From: Bacteroidota bacterium
GTDB lineage: Bacteria; Bacteroidota; Ignavibacteria; Ignavibacteriales; Ignavibacteriaceae
Assembly: GCA_021778375.1 (NCBI GenBank)
Contig: JAJYCM010000068.1
Coordinates: 1-11,128 of the forward strand
DNA length: 11,128 nt
Direction: 5' to 3'
Both the position numbers and the translations under genes were made by a program. Shown in pieces: positions 1-7,554 of this stretch; the stretch's first letter is position 1; each line of letters starts with the position of its first letter. The notes under the pieces were generated by a model. That model made no database searches. It had not been told where the DNA came from and saw nothing but the letters and a program-made list of their open reading frames with translations.

Positions 1-320
1 ATCACGGTGTCTTTGTCTACATTAGATAGGGAAAGGGTCATTAAGTAGGTAACGTTTTGAGTTACATGTTGTAGAATAGTAGTATCCGCTTTAATAGTTT
101 GATTGTCATCTGAAAGGGAAGTCAATCTATAGTTATAATTTTTTCCTTTTTCAAAGTCATAGCGAATAGAAAAACTTTCGTTCGGATTTGAAACGGGAGT
201 AGTTTTAATATCAGTCGAGTCGAAAGCAAAGCTAGCGGCAGTAACAGGGACTTGTTCATTTTTTTTGCTACATCCGAAGATCAGCATGCTAAAAATTATA
301 AAGCCAAAAACATATTTCAT
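1..320 (-). CDS. Putative lipoprotein, N-terminal part (cut by window edge)
   Basis: The first 106 codons of a minus-strand gene run off the left edge. The ATG at 318-320 is preceded by AAGGA with a six-base spacer, which supports this start. The protein begins MKYVFGFIIFSMLIFGC, a short positively charged and hydrophobic signal peptide ending in a lipobox-like IFG-C with the lipidated cysteine at residue 17. Export and lipid anchoring are therefore likely. The mature part is polar (KKNEQVPVT...) and then has a beta-rich segment around YDFEKGKNYNYRLTS and VTYLMTLSLSNVDKD. That segment resembles Bacteroidota lipoproteins of the DUF6263 type, but this is a recollection and not a search. It starts 62 bases after the ndk stop and could be read through from the sucD-ndk unit. 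Function unknown. Confidence 0.75.
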   Translation of the reverse strand, partial: MKYVFGFIIFSMLIFGCSKKNEQVPVTAASFAFDSTDIKTTPVSNPNESFSIRYDFEKGKNYNYRLTSLSDDNQTIKADTTILQHVTQNVTYLMTLSLSNVDKDTV

Positions 321-382
321 TATTTATCCTTTAGTAAAGTAATTATTTTTCCCAAAGAAGAGGGAATTATTTAATTATTAAA

Positions 383-814
383 TCAAGCTCCGAAATTTTC
401 GAGCAATTCTTTTCTTGAAAAGAAATGAGAAATTTCGAGAGCGGCATTTTCGTCTGAATCCGAACCGTGTACAGCATTTTCAGCTTTAGAGGCGGCGAAT
501 AATTTTCTTATTGTACCATCTGCTGCGTCTGCCGGATCCGTAGCGCCTATAAGATTTCTAAATTCCGCGACGGCATTTTCCTTTTCAAGAGCAATGGGTA
601 CACAGGGACCGGAGGTCATAAATTCAACCAGGTCATTATAGAAAGTGCGTGCTTTATGGACTTCATAAAATCCGCCGGCGGAATCCTTGGTCAATCTAAC
701 CATTTTCATTGCTTTAATTTTGAATCCAGCCTCGGTAATCTTTGCAATAATTTGTCCGGTTAAATTATTTTTTACCGCATCCGGTTTAATTATTGCCAAC
801 GTTTTGTAGCTCAA
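383..814 (-). CDS. ndk: Nucleoside diphosphate kinase
   Basis: Cytoplasmic enzyme that moves the gamma-phosphate from ATP to other nucleoside diphosphates through a phosphohistidine, keeping the NTP and dNTP pools balanced. The 143 residues match the usual length of about 140. The start MSYKTLAIIKPDAV holds the conserved lysine (K10). GGFYEVHKAR lies at 47-56, ATDPADAADGTIR at 91-103, and the signature NAVHGSDS at 113-120 with catalytic H116. The start codon is TTG (812-814), not ATG. It is preceded by AGGAG (821-825) six bases away, and no in-frame ATG would keep the kinase N-terminus, so TTG is the real start. It follows sucD by 15 bases and is almost certainly cotranscribed with it. Ndk and succinyl-CoA synthetase are known to associate physically in Pseudomonas aeruginosa, so the pairing makes metabolic sense. 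Confidence 0.97.
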   Translation of the reverse strand: MSYKTLAIIKPDAVKNNLTGQIIAKITEAGFKIKAMKMVRLTKDSAGGFYEVHKARTFYNDLVEFMTSGPCVPIALEKENAVAEFRNLIGATDPADAADGTIRKLFAASKAENAVHGSDSDENAALEISHFFSRKELLENFGA

Positions 815-820
815 CTTTTT

Positions 821-825
821 CTCCT
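821..825 (-). promoter_or_regulatory. Ribosome binding site that sets the TTG start of ndk
   Basis: On the minus strand AGGAG lies six bases before the TTG codon of ndk, inside the 15-base gap after the sucD stop. It is one of the strongest Shine-Dalgarno matches in the window and probably compensates for the weak start codon. Confidence 0.75.
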
Positions 826-829
826 GTAA

Positions 830-1786
830 TTATTTTTTCTTAATTATCTTTTTTACAACGATTTTCTTTGCCGAAGCTTTAGACTTTGCTTTAGCGGGGG
901 ACTCTTTCTTTTTAAGGGCTTCAAGTGCTTTTAACATAGTTGAGCCGAGTTCCGCGGGGCTTTCTACAACTTTAATTCCGGCTTTTCTCATCGCTTCCAT
1001 TTTTTCTGCCGCCGTTCCTTTTCCTCCGGAAATAATCGCACCTGCGTGTCCCATTCTTCTTCCAGCAGGAGCAGTTCTACCGGCAATAAAACCGACGACT
1101 GGTTTCTTAACATTTTTCTTAATAAAACTAGCAGCTTCCTCTTCAGCAGTTCCACCGATTTCACCAATCATAATAATACCTTCAGTGCCCGGGTCATCAT
1201 TAAACATTTTTATAATATCAATAAACCGTGAGCCGATAACAGGATCACCGCCAATACCGACACAAGTAGACTGTCCAAGATTTACATCGGTCAATTGTTT
1301 AACAGCCTCATAAGTCAACGTGCCGCTTCTTGAAACGACGCCGATCTTACCTGCTTTATGTATGAAACCTGGCATAATGCCTAATTTAGCTTTACCGGGA
1401 GAAATAACGCCGGGGCAGTTAGGACCGATCATAACGACATTATTTTTCTTAATAGCGTGATAAACCTTAACCATATCTGCAGCGGGAATACCTTCGGTAA
1501 TACAAACGATTAGTTTCAAACCAGCCGAAGCAGCTTCTAAAATTGCATCAGCCGCAAAAGCTGGGGGTACAAAAATAATTGAAGCATTAGCTTTCTTTTC
1601 ATTTACCGCCTCAACAACGGTATTAAAAACTGGAACGCCTTGAAAAGTAGTTCCTCCTTTTCCGGGAGTAACGCCGGCAACAACTTGAGTGCCGTATTCA
1701 ATCATTTGCTGAGAATGGAACGAACCTTCGCCACCGGTTATTCCCTGAACAACTAAGCGGGTTTTTTTATCTGCAAGAATGCTCAT
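830..1786 (-). CDS. sucD: Succinyl-CoA ligase (ADP/GDP-forming), alpha subunit, with lysine-rich C-terminal tail
   Basis: Alpha subunit of the TCA-cycle enzyme that converts succinyl-CoA to succinate while making ATP or GTP; it binds CoA and carries the phosphohistidine. Residues 1-290 look standard: CoA-binding Rossmann part with GITGGEGSFHSQQM (15-28), GPNCPGVI (121-128), SRSGTLTYE (152-160), GEIGG (208-212), and RMGHAGAII (244-252) with the active-site histidine H247. The family usually ends near residue 290. Here a tail of about 27 residues (292-318) follows, made mostly of K, A and S and ending in repeated KK pairs. The ATG start has AAAGGA nine bases upstream. The partner sucC is not adjacent; as I recall, the two subunits are also encoded apart in Chlorobi. 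A second, decayed copy of part of this gene lies at about 2765-2980. ndk follows directly. Confidence 0.97.
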   Translation of the reverse strand: MSILADKKTRLVVQGITGGEGSFHSQQMIEYGTQVVAGVTPGKGGTTFQGVPVFNTVVEAVNEKKANASIIFVPPAFAADAILEAASAGLKLIVCITEGIPAADMVKVYHAIKKNNVVMIGPNCPGVISPGKAKLGIMPGFIHKAGKIGVVSRSGTLTYEAVKQLTDVNLGQSTCVGIGGDPVIGSRFIDIIKMFNDDPGTEGIIMIGEIGGTAEEEAASFIKKNVKKPVVGFIAGRTAPAGRRMGHAGAIISGGKGTAAEKMEAMRKAGIKVVESPAELGSTMLKALEALKKKESPAKAKSKASAKKIVVKKIIKKK

Positions 1787-1823
1787 CTGTGTAATTCCTT
1801 TATTAATTCCAAAATTCTGTTTA

Positions 1824-1831
1824 CAAAGATA
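1824..1831 (-). promoter_or_regulatory. Candidate Bacteroidota-type promoter (-7 element) for sucD-ndk
   Basis: The minus strand reads TATCTTTG, an exact match to the Bacteroidota -7 consensus TAnnTTTG, 37 bases before the sucD ATG and within the 144-base gap after exonuclease III. I see no good TTG at the expected -33 position, so only half of the motif is supported. It would give a leader of roughly 30 bases carrying the AAAGGA site. Confidence 0.4.
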
Positions 1832-1930
1832 AAGAAATTAGCTCTCACATTTAAAATTTTTATTCAAGGATTTTAATAAGTTTCGAGATTCGAGGTGGAA
1901 TAATCATTCTGCCAAGAAATAATACGAAGT

Positions 1931-2707
1931 TTACTGAATAGCCTTTTCAATACCTATCGGGCAATGATCCGATCCCATAACATCACTAAGAATGAATGCA
2001 TTTGTAATTTCATTTTTGACATTATCGGAAACGAAGAAATAATCAATTCTCCAGCCCACATTTCTCTCACGCGCGCGCGTAACTTGATCCCACCAGGTAT
2101 AATTATTTGGCTCTGAATTAAATATACGAAAAGTATCTAAGTAGCCGTTTTCTATTACCTTGTCTATCCAGGCTCTCTCCTCCGGCAAAAAACCGGATAC
2201 CTTAGAATTTTCTTTTGGACGTGCAAGATCAATTTCTTTGTGTGCTGTATTTACATCTCCGCAGAAAATAATCTTCGAATCTGATTTTTTAAGCTCGTTA
2301 GCATGATCAAGAAAGGCGTCATAGAATCTCATTTTGTATTTTAATCTTTCCGGGTTTGCTTTCCCGTTAGGGAAGTATATGTTGTATAAAAAGAATCCGG
2401 GATACTCGGCAATTAAAATCCTTCCTTCATTGTCTAATTCAGATATGCCGAATCCTTTTTTAATGCTTATAGGTTTTTCTTTAGAATAAATTGCAACTCC
2501 ACTGTAGCCTTTTCTTTCTCCTGAACAGAAATATGAATGATAGCCATTGATATTTAGTAATTCTTCCGGCAATTGATCTTCATGTGCTTTTGTTTCTTGA
2601 AGGCAAAGGATGTCGGGTTTAACTTTTGATATCCAATCTAAAAATCCTTTTTTATGGATGGCTCTAATTCCGTTAACATTCCATGAGAGTATTTTTATTG
2701 TTTTCAT
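1931..2707 (-). CDS. Exonuclease III / AP endonuclease (ExoA type)
   Basis: Cytoplasmic DNA-repair nuclease of the exonuclease III/APE1 family. It cuts at abasic sites in base excision repair and trims 3' blocking groups. The 258 residues are typical of ExoA/Xth. Motifs in order: SWNVNGIRA (8-16, metal-binding N10), LQETKA (36-41, catalytic E38), YFPNG (111-115), GDVNTAHKEIDL (150-161, D151 and N153), GFLPEERAW (172-180), WRIDYFFVS (219-227) and SDHCPI (246-251, D247 and H248). All catalytic positions of the family seem intact. The ATG start fits the MKTIKILSWN opening, but no Shine-Dalgarno site is visible (TTCTTACTTATAATATG). It lies upstream of sucD on the same strand with a 144-base gap, so it is probably a separate transcript. 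The symbol could be exoA or xth; the sequence does not decide. Confidence 0.95.
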   Translation of the reverse strand: MKTIKILSWNVNGIRAIHKKGFLDWISKVKPDILCLQETKAHEDQLPEELLNINGYHSYFCSGERKGYSGVAIYSKEKPISIKKGFGISELDNEGRILIAEYPGFFLYNIYFPNGKANPERLKYKMRFYDAFLDHANELKKSDSKIIFCGDVNTAHKEIDLARPKENSKVSGFLPEERAWIDKVIENGYLDTFRIFNSEPNNYTWWDQVTRARERNVGWRIDYFFVSDNVKNEITNAFILSDVMGSDHCPIGIEKAIQ

Positions 2708-2764
2708 ATTATAAGTAAGAATAAATTAAAATTTAATAATTCAAAAAAAATAAAGTCCTTAAGA

Positions 2765-2980
2765 TACTCACCTAACAGGAGTCACAAGAAAGCAGTCAAA
2801 TACTAATGCGGATACCGAAAATATTACAGACTGAATGATAAATTTTTACCATGTCAGCAATGCGAAAACATAAGTAATACAAACGACTAATTTCAATCCG
2901 GCTGAAGCAGTTCCTAAAATTGCGTCAGCTAAAAAAGCGGGGCGTACAAAATAATAGCAGCATTAGATTTTTTTTCGAGA
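2765..2980 (-). pseudogene. Decayed fragment of a second sucD copy
   Basis: The intergenic region 2708-3021 is not empty. From about 2832 to 2975 it aligns with sucD positions 1453-1603 in the same orientation. Over 2881-2975 I count roughly 80 percent identity by eye, for example a shared GAAGCAG and then CTAAAATTGC. It corresponds to SucD codons of about 62-111. Single-base deletions (near 2865-2875 and near 2951) break the frame. The match probably goes on to about 2765: an in-register ATGGTAAAA-ITYH-like stretch at 2835-2852 is followed 55 bases after the ATG by GACTGC, where sucD has AACTGC 54 bases on. Many substitutions are silent (L, G, A, S, D, P and K codons) and others change residues (A to L, P to R, E to G). 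This suggests a divergent sucD that was once functional and then decayed, not a fresh local duplication. Confidence 0.8.
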
Positions 2981-3021
2981 TCTTATAGTATAAAGATATA
3001 AAAATTCTTTTTTCTTATACT

Positions 3022-5055
3022 TTACAGCTCTAATTTTAATTCGAAATTCTTTTTGTTTTTTTGACCAATTGCCCTGATAGTCAATCGCTTGTTTTCATCA
3101 GCCTGAATTGTTCCCCACAATACCGCAAATTGCTCAAATATATAATCTACCGGATATCGTTCCGAAATTCCAATAAAAATTTCCTTAGCATCTAATTCAT
3201 AAGCTGTATTTATTATAGAAAAGAATGCATTATTAGTGGGAACAACGATTGGTTTCACTGGCTTTCCTTCTTTTTCGGCGAGCTTAATTATTTCCGTAAA
3301 TAATTCATCCTCGGGTAAATCAATGAATTCACTAACAAGTAAATTTTCTGATCCGGAAAGAATTTTTGCTTTCATCACTACCACTTCTTCTTTTTCTGGA
3401 TCAATTTCATTCAAGCATTTTTGAAGCGGCAATAGTTTCCCAGGTGCGCTTAGAGCGACTAAACGTCTTGAAGGCAGTGTAAAATTATTATAAACAGAAG
3501 TCAAGCTTGATTGAGGGTTAATGTTAAACTTTTCCAGACCTGGGTCTCTATTAAGTGCGAGCTTTTTATTTGCACGTTCGGATATTCCGAAGACAAAATA
3601 AAGAATAATTGTAAAAGAAACTCCCCCAACAGTCGCAAAGGGCTTTGTGAAGAGATTTATTACACCAACTAAAAAGAGGACTAAGAAAATTATGCTTAAT
3701 CCAATTGGTATTTCATTTTTACCGATTGTAATATTCGGACCTACCTTCCAAAGTCGTTTTGATTTATCTTTGAAGCGAAGGATAATCATCGAAAATGCTT
3801 TCATAATAAAACTCCAAACAACCCCGAACGCATATGCCTCACCAATTAGGAAAACATCTCCGCGGCTTGCGATTATAATGATAAGCTGAAAAATTGCAAG
3901 AGTATTAATTATTCGATAAGTGGTCCCATATTTTGAATGTGGTCGTCTGAACCACTCGTGAAGCACGCCATCTTCGGCGACCCTGTTGAGAACACTGTTT
4001 GAACCTATAAGGGCGGTATTAACTGCACCTGCAAGAATTATGAACCCAACAAATACAACGAATCCTTGCAGAATTAAAAGAATCCACTGCGGTCCGACTT
4101 GATGCATAGCTAAACCACTTAAAGCATTATCGTTATATTTCCCTATAAGCTCATTTTGAGGAACAATCATCGAAGCGAATAAAGAATTAATTCCGGTAAA
4201 AATAAAACTAAAGACAAAAATTATCATTCCGGCTTTCAAAAAATTATGGAGTTTTGGAGCTTCAATTTCCCGGTAGACCTGAGCAAGTGTCTCTTCACCG
4301 CTAACGGCAAGTATTGCGTGGCCCATTCCAACTAGAACACCGATACCCCCAATGGTTCTTACCCAATCAACATTTTTTAAAACTCCTAAAGAATCAGGTG
4401 ATAAATGAATTGAAAACGGAGGTAAGTGAAAACCTTTTGTTGCAATTGTAATAATTGACCAAATAAATAGTACTACTGCAAGCACAAGGGTGAGCTGAAA
4501 AATTCTTAAAGCCTTATGACTTGATTCCTCAATGCCTTTTATATTCTTCCACCAAAAATACAATTCAATAATAATTGCGACAATCATTGCAACCGTGTTC
4601 GTAGGCAGTGCCATTTTTGTACCGGCAAAAAAATGAAGAGAACTTATTAAACCGGAAATATAAAGCCCGGCTGAAACAGCGCTAATGGGGGCAGTAATTA
4701 AATAGTCAAAAATTAAAGCAGAGACAGAAAATTTTGCAAGAGATTCTCCGAGTGCTTCATGCACAACACGATAAACACCTCCGCGCACAAACATACTGGA
4801 TGACTCAGTATAAACTGCACGTATACCATAAGCAAAGATCATTACAAATAAAACGAACCAGGGCGCCGACGGACCGACAGCTTTTTCGGCTATACCTAAT
4901 GCATAATAAGCGCTCGATGCCAGGTCTGACAATACAATTGCTGCAGCTCTCCAATACGAAATGAAAGTCAACATTACTGACGAAACAACAACAACATGAA
5001 TTTTCTTAAAATTGATTTTTTCAGAGGGTGTCGGTTCGTTATTTCTAATTTTCAT
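3022..5055 (-). CDS. APC-superfamily permease, KimA/KUP-like, with C-terminal USP-like domain
   Basis: Inner-membrane transporter of 677 residues with about 12 predicted membrane helices (roughly 22-490) and a cytoplasmic domain (about 520-677). The first helix carries DLASSAYY (44-51). Helix 3 has the pattern D117-x3-T121-x3-S125, the later SGEE (252-255) stands where KimA-type proteins have TxxE, and Y408 follows in EAYAFGV. These spacings fit the potassium-site residues I recall for Bacillus KimA, which points to K+ or a similar solute; an amino acid substrate remains possible. The C-terminal part (RRLVALSAPGKLLPL..., AEKEGKPVKPIVV, ELDAKEIFIGIS) looks like a universal-stress-protein fold, usual for this permease type. 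The ATG start follows only a weak TAGG. It is divergent from the related permease at 5454. Confidence 0.85.
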   Translation of the reverse strand: MKIRNNEPTPSEKINFKKIHVVVVSSVMLTFISYWRAAAIVLSDLASSAYYALGIAEKAVGPSAPWFVLFVMIFAYGIRAVYTESSSMFVRGGVYRVVHEALGESLAKFSVSALIFDYLITAPISAVSAGLYISGLISSLHFFAGTKMALPTNTVAMIVAIIIELYFWWKNIKGIEESSHKALRIFQLTLVLAVVLFIWSIITIATKGFHLPPFSIHLSPDSLGVLKNVDWVRTIGGIGVLVGMGHAILAVSGEETLAQVYREIEAPKLHNFLKAGMIIFVFSFIFTGINSLFASMIVPQNELIGKYNDNALSGLAMHQVGPQWILLILQGFVVFVGFIILAGAVNTALIGSNSVLNRVAEDGVLHEWFRRPHSKYGTTYRIINTLAIFQLIIIIASRGDVFLIGEAYAFGVVWSFIMKAFSMIILRFKDKSKRLWKVGPNITIGKNEIPIGLSIIFLVLFLVGVINLFTKPFATVGGVSFTIILYFVFGISERANKKLALNRDPGLEKFNINPQSSLTSVYNNFTLPSRRLVALSAPGKLLPLQKCLNEIDPEKEEVVVMKAKILSGSENLLVSEFIDLPEDELFTEIIKLAEKEGKPVKPIVVPTNNAFFSIINTAYELDAKEIFIGISERYPVDYIFEQFAVLWGTIQADENKRLTIRAIGQKNKKNFELKLEL

Positions 5056-5079
5056 AATTGCCTATTTAAAATTGAAGTG

Positions 5080-5110
5080 CAAATTTAAGTCTTTTAATAA
5101 AAAACACCAA
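5080..5110 (-). promoter_or_regulatory. Candidate Bacteroidota-type promoter for the minus-strand permease
   Basis: On the minus strand TTGG (5107-5110) is followed after 19 bases by TAAATTTG (5080-5087). This fits the Bacteroidota pattern of TTG at -33 and TAnnTTTG at -7 with a spacer of about 19. It lies 25-55 bases before the ATG at 5053-5055. Confidence 0.5.
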
Positions 5111-5138
5111 TTTAACAAAAGTTATCATCCCATAATGA

Positions 5139-5174
5139 GAAAACTCCGAGGTTTAGGAAAACCTCGCAGGTTTT
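5139..5174. repeat. Palindromic REP-like element between the two permeases
   Basis: The core CGAGGTTT-AGGA-AAACCTCG (5147-5166) is a perfect 8-bp stem with a four-base loop. Flanking AAAAC and GGTTTT extend it imperfectly to about 36 bases. It has no U-run on either side and lies 84 bases or more from either gene start, so it is not an ordinary terminator. Similar AAACCTCGCAGG palindromes seem familiar to me as dispersed repeats in this group, but I could not check copy number. Confidence 0.5.
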
Positions 5175-5318
5175 GCACTTCACTTCCTTTATATTTGAAA
5201 TTGTCTGCGTTACATGATTTATTTAATTTTGTGCAATCAGAGAATATCCCAAATTTAAATTGAAAATAATTTATATTACATAATTAGATTAATCGGATTA
5301 TTAATCACTTTTTCGCAA

Positions 5319-5388
5319 CCTTTGGAATATTGGAAAAATGGAGTGATGAGTCAAATTATTTTTTCACATTATTCCAACATTCCAAAGG
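5319..5388. repeat. 70-base inverted-repeat element (17-bp arms) upstream of the plus-strand permease
   Basis: CCTTTGGAATATTGGAA (5319-5335) and TTCCAACATTCCAAAGG (5372-5388) are reverse complements at 16 of 17 positions, around a 36-base centre in which AATG and GTGA can pair again with TCAC and ATT. The element ends 65 bases before the permease ATG. It could be a REPIN- or MITE-like element, or a structured leader. A related TTTTCCCAACATTCCC occurs at 7490-7505. Confidence 0.6.
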
Positions 5389-5453
5389 GAAATCCAGCGT
5401 AAGGTGAATTTATCCTTAAATCATTTGTAGTAAATGTAATTAAAACCGGAAGT

Positions 5454-7451
5454 ATGGATACTGAATCAGGAATTAAGCGACTTAAAGATATAGTAATTGG
5501 CGGAGCACGTGATCCGCACGATAAAGCTATTTTCCATAAACTTTCCTTAATCGCCTTCCTTGCATGGGTGGGGTTAGGATCAGACGGACTTTCCTCGTCG
5601 TGTTACGGCCCCCCCGAAGCATTCAAAGCCTTAGAAGGGCATCCTTACCTTGGTTTGTTTGTCGGACTCGGTACTGCGATAACCATTTTTATAATAGCAG
5701 CAAGTTATTCACATATAATTGAACTGTTTCCTTCAGGAGGAGGGGGTTATTTAGTCGCAAGCAAATTACTCTCACCAAAAATCGGAATGATCTCAGGAAG
5801 TGCATTGCTAATAGATTACGTGTTAACGATAACAATCTCAATTGCAAGCGGCGCCGACGCAATCTTTAGCTTTTTACCGCCGCACTTTCTCGTCTATAAA
5901 CTGGAATTCGCTATAGTCGGAGTGCTTGTACTATTGATACTAAACATCCGGGGTATTAAGGAAGCCGTAATTCCGCTAGTGCCAATTTTTATGCTTTTTG
6001 TGGTGACACACTTATTTGCAATTCTCTATGCCATAATTACACATGCATTTAAAATTAACCAAGTATATCAATCAACCGGAGTTGAGCTAAAACAATCCTT
6101 TCATGATCTCGGAACCTTTGGCGTATTATTCTTAGTTATGAGGGCATATAGCATGGGAGCAGGAACATTTACTGGAATAGAGGCAGTCAGCAACGGGCTT
6201 CCGATTTTAAGAGAGCCGCGCGTAGAAACAGCAAAGAAGACAATGCATTATATGGCGTTCTCATTATCCATAACAGTTATCGGATTAATGATCGGATATC
6301 TTCTCTTTAATGTTGAACCTCAAGCTGGTAAAACATTAAATGCTATTTTCTTTGAAAATATGTCAAGGGGGTGGGGAAAAGGACCGGCATATTATTTTGT
6401 ATTGATAACACTATTGTCCGAGGCAATATTGTTATTCATTGCCGCGCAGACGGGTTTTCTTGACGGACCGCGCGTACTTGCAAGCATGGCGCTTGATAGG
6501 TGGTTCCCTACAAGATTTGCAAACTTGAGTGATAGATTAGTTAATCAAAACGGTATAATTCTAATGGGCGCGGCTTCTTTGATAATGATGATTATATCAT
6601 CCGGCTCTGTTGATTTTCTAATCGTTTTATATTCGATAAACGTTTTTATTACATTCAGCTTATCGCAGCTCGGAATGGTAATACATTGGTGGAATGTAAG
6701 GAAATCTGATAAGAATTGGTTCAGAAAACTTTCTATTAACGGTGTCGGATTATTTCTAACAACATTTATTTTGTTTTCGGTAATGATAATTAAGTTTAGC
6801 GAGGGGGGCTGGATAACATTAGTAATAACTGCAGGTCTGGTCTCGGTTACACTTTTTATAAAGAATCATTATAATAAAGCCGGAGAGATGATTCGCAAGC
6901 TTGACACAATAGTGGACTCATTTGAAGCTTCGATATATAACTTGGAAGAAGACGAAAAAAATCCAACTGAAATGAAAGTTCCGCAATTCGATCCGAAGGC
7001 GAAGACAGCCGCAATATTAGTTAATGGGTTTAATGGATTGGGACTTCATACGCTGTTTAGTGTATTCCGACTTTTCAGCAATACATATAAGAACTTTGTT
7101 TTCATACAAGTCGGCAGCGTAGATGCGGGTAATTTCAAAGGTGTGGAGGAAATCGAAAACTTAGATGAACACATCAAGACAGATGTAAGTAAATATATCC
7201 ACTACATGAATGAGCATGGTTATTATGCCGAGGCATTTACGTCCGTAGGAACAGATGTCGTGGAGGAAATAGAGAACCTAATTCCTAAAATAAATAATAG
7301 ATTTTCGCATGTAATTTATTTCGGCGGGCAATTAGTATTTCCAGAGGAATCTTTCATTACACGGTGGCTTCACAATTATATCGTCTTTGCAGTGCAGAGA
7401 AAATTTTATAGACAAGGTATCCCGATGGTTATTTTGCCGATAAGGATATAA
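5454..7451 (+). CDS. APC-superfamily permease, KimA/KUP-like potassium transporter candidate
   Basis: Inner-membrane transporter of 665 residues with about 12 membrane helices (roughly 30-470) and a cytoplasmic domain (about 480-665). It opens with LAWVGLGSDGLSSSCYG (D44, Y51) and the loop SGGGGYLVAS (94-103). Helix 3 has D121-x3-T125-x3-S129, then FTGIEAVSNGLP (239-250, T240 and E243) and Y393 in LYSINVFITFSLSQLGM. These fit the residue set I recall as coordinating K+ in Bacillus KimA (D36, Y43, D117, T121, S125, T230, E233, Y377) with the same spacing. A proton-coupled K+ uptake role is therefore my best guess; an amino acid substrate cannot be excluded. The C-terminal domain (AAILVNGFNGLGLHT, FIQVGSVDAG, VIYFGGQLVFP) resembles the USP-like regulatory part of such permeases. 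The ATG follows a weak CCGGAAGT. It is divergent from the permease at 3022-5055. I see no c-di-AMP riboswitch in the leader. Confidence 0.88.
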   Translation: MDTESGIKRLKDIVIGGARDPHDKAIFHKLSLIAFLAWVGLGSDGLSSSCYGPPEAFKALEGHPYLGLFVGLGTAITIFIIAASYSHIIELFPSGGGGYLVASKLLSPKIGMISGSALLIDYVLTITISIASGADAIFSFLPPHFLVYKLEFAIVGVLVLLILNIRGIKEAVIPLVPIFMLFVVTHLFAILYAIITHAFKINQVYQSTGVELKQSFHDLGTFGVLFLVMRAYSMGAGTFTGIEAVSNGLPILREPRVETAKKTMHYMAFSLSITVIGLMIGYLLFNVEPQAGKTLNAIFFENMSRGWGKGPAYYFVLITLLSEAILLFIAAQTGFLDGPRVLASMALDRWFPTRFANLSDRLVNQNGIILMGAASLIMMIISSGSVDFLIVLYSINVFITFSLSQLGMVIHWWNVRKSDKNWFRKLSINGVGLFLTTFILFSVMIIKFSEGGWITLVITAGLVSVTLFIKNHYNKAGEMIRKLDTIVDSFEASIYNLEEDEKNPTEMKVPQFDPKAKTAAILVNGFNGLGLHTLFSVFRLFSNTYKNFVFIQVGSVDAGNFKGVEEIENLDEHIKTDVSKYIHYMNEHGYYAEAFTSVGTDVVEEIENLIPKINNRFSHVIYFGGQLVFPEESFITRWLHNYIVFAVQRKFYRQGIPMVILPIRI

Positions 7452-7554
7452 GAAACTTTTAAAAACCTGAATGATAGAATAGTAGTAATTTTCCCAACAT
7501 TCCCTTAATCCTTTTTGCTTGTCAGAGAAGTTATTAGAAGTACCTATTTTATTA

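Noticed and set aside
349..366. TTCCC/GGGAA hairpin after ndk as a terminator
   Set aside because: The stem has only five firm pairs with an eight-base loop and no U-run on the minus strand. It is too weak to annotate.
2069..2080. ACGCGCGCGCGT, a 12-base alternating palindrome that could adopt Z-form
   Set aside because: It encodes the ordinary TRARER stretch of exonuclease III using CGC/GCG codons. The tract is short and needs no other explanation.
5389..5453. c-di-AMP (ydaO-type) riboswitch before the KimA-like gene
   Set aside because: The leader is too short and AT-rich, and I see none of the conserved riboswitch core.
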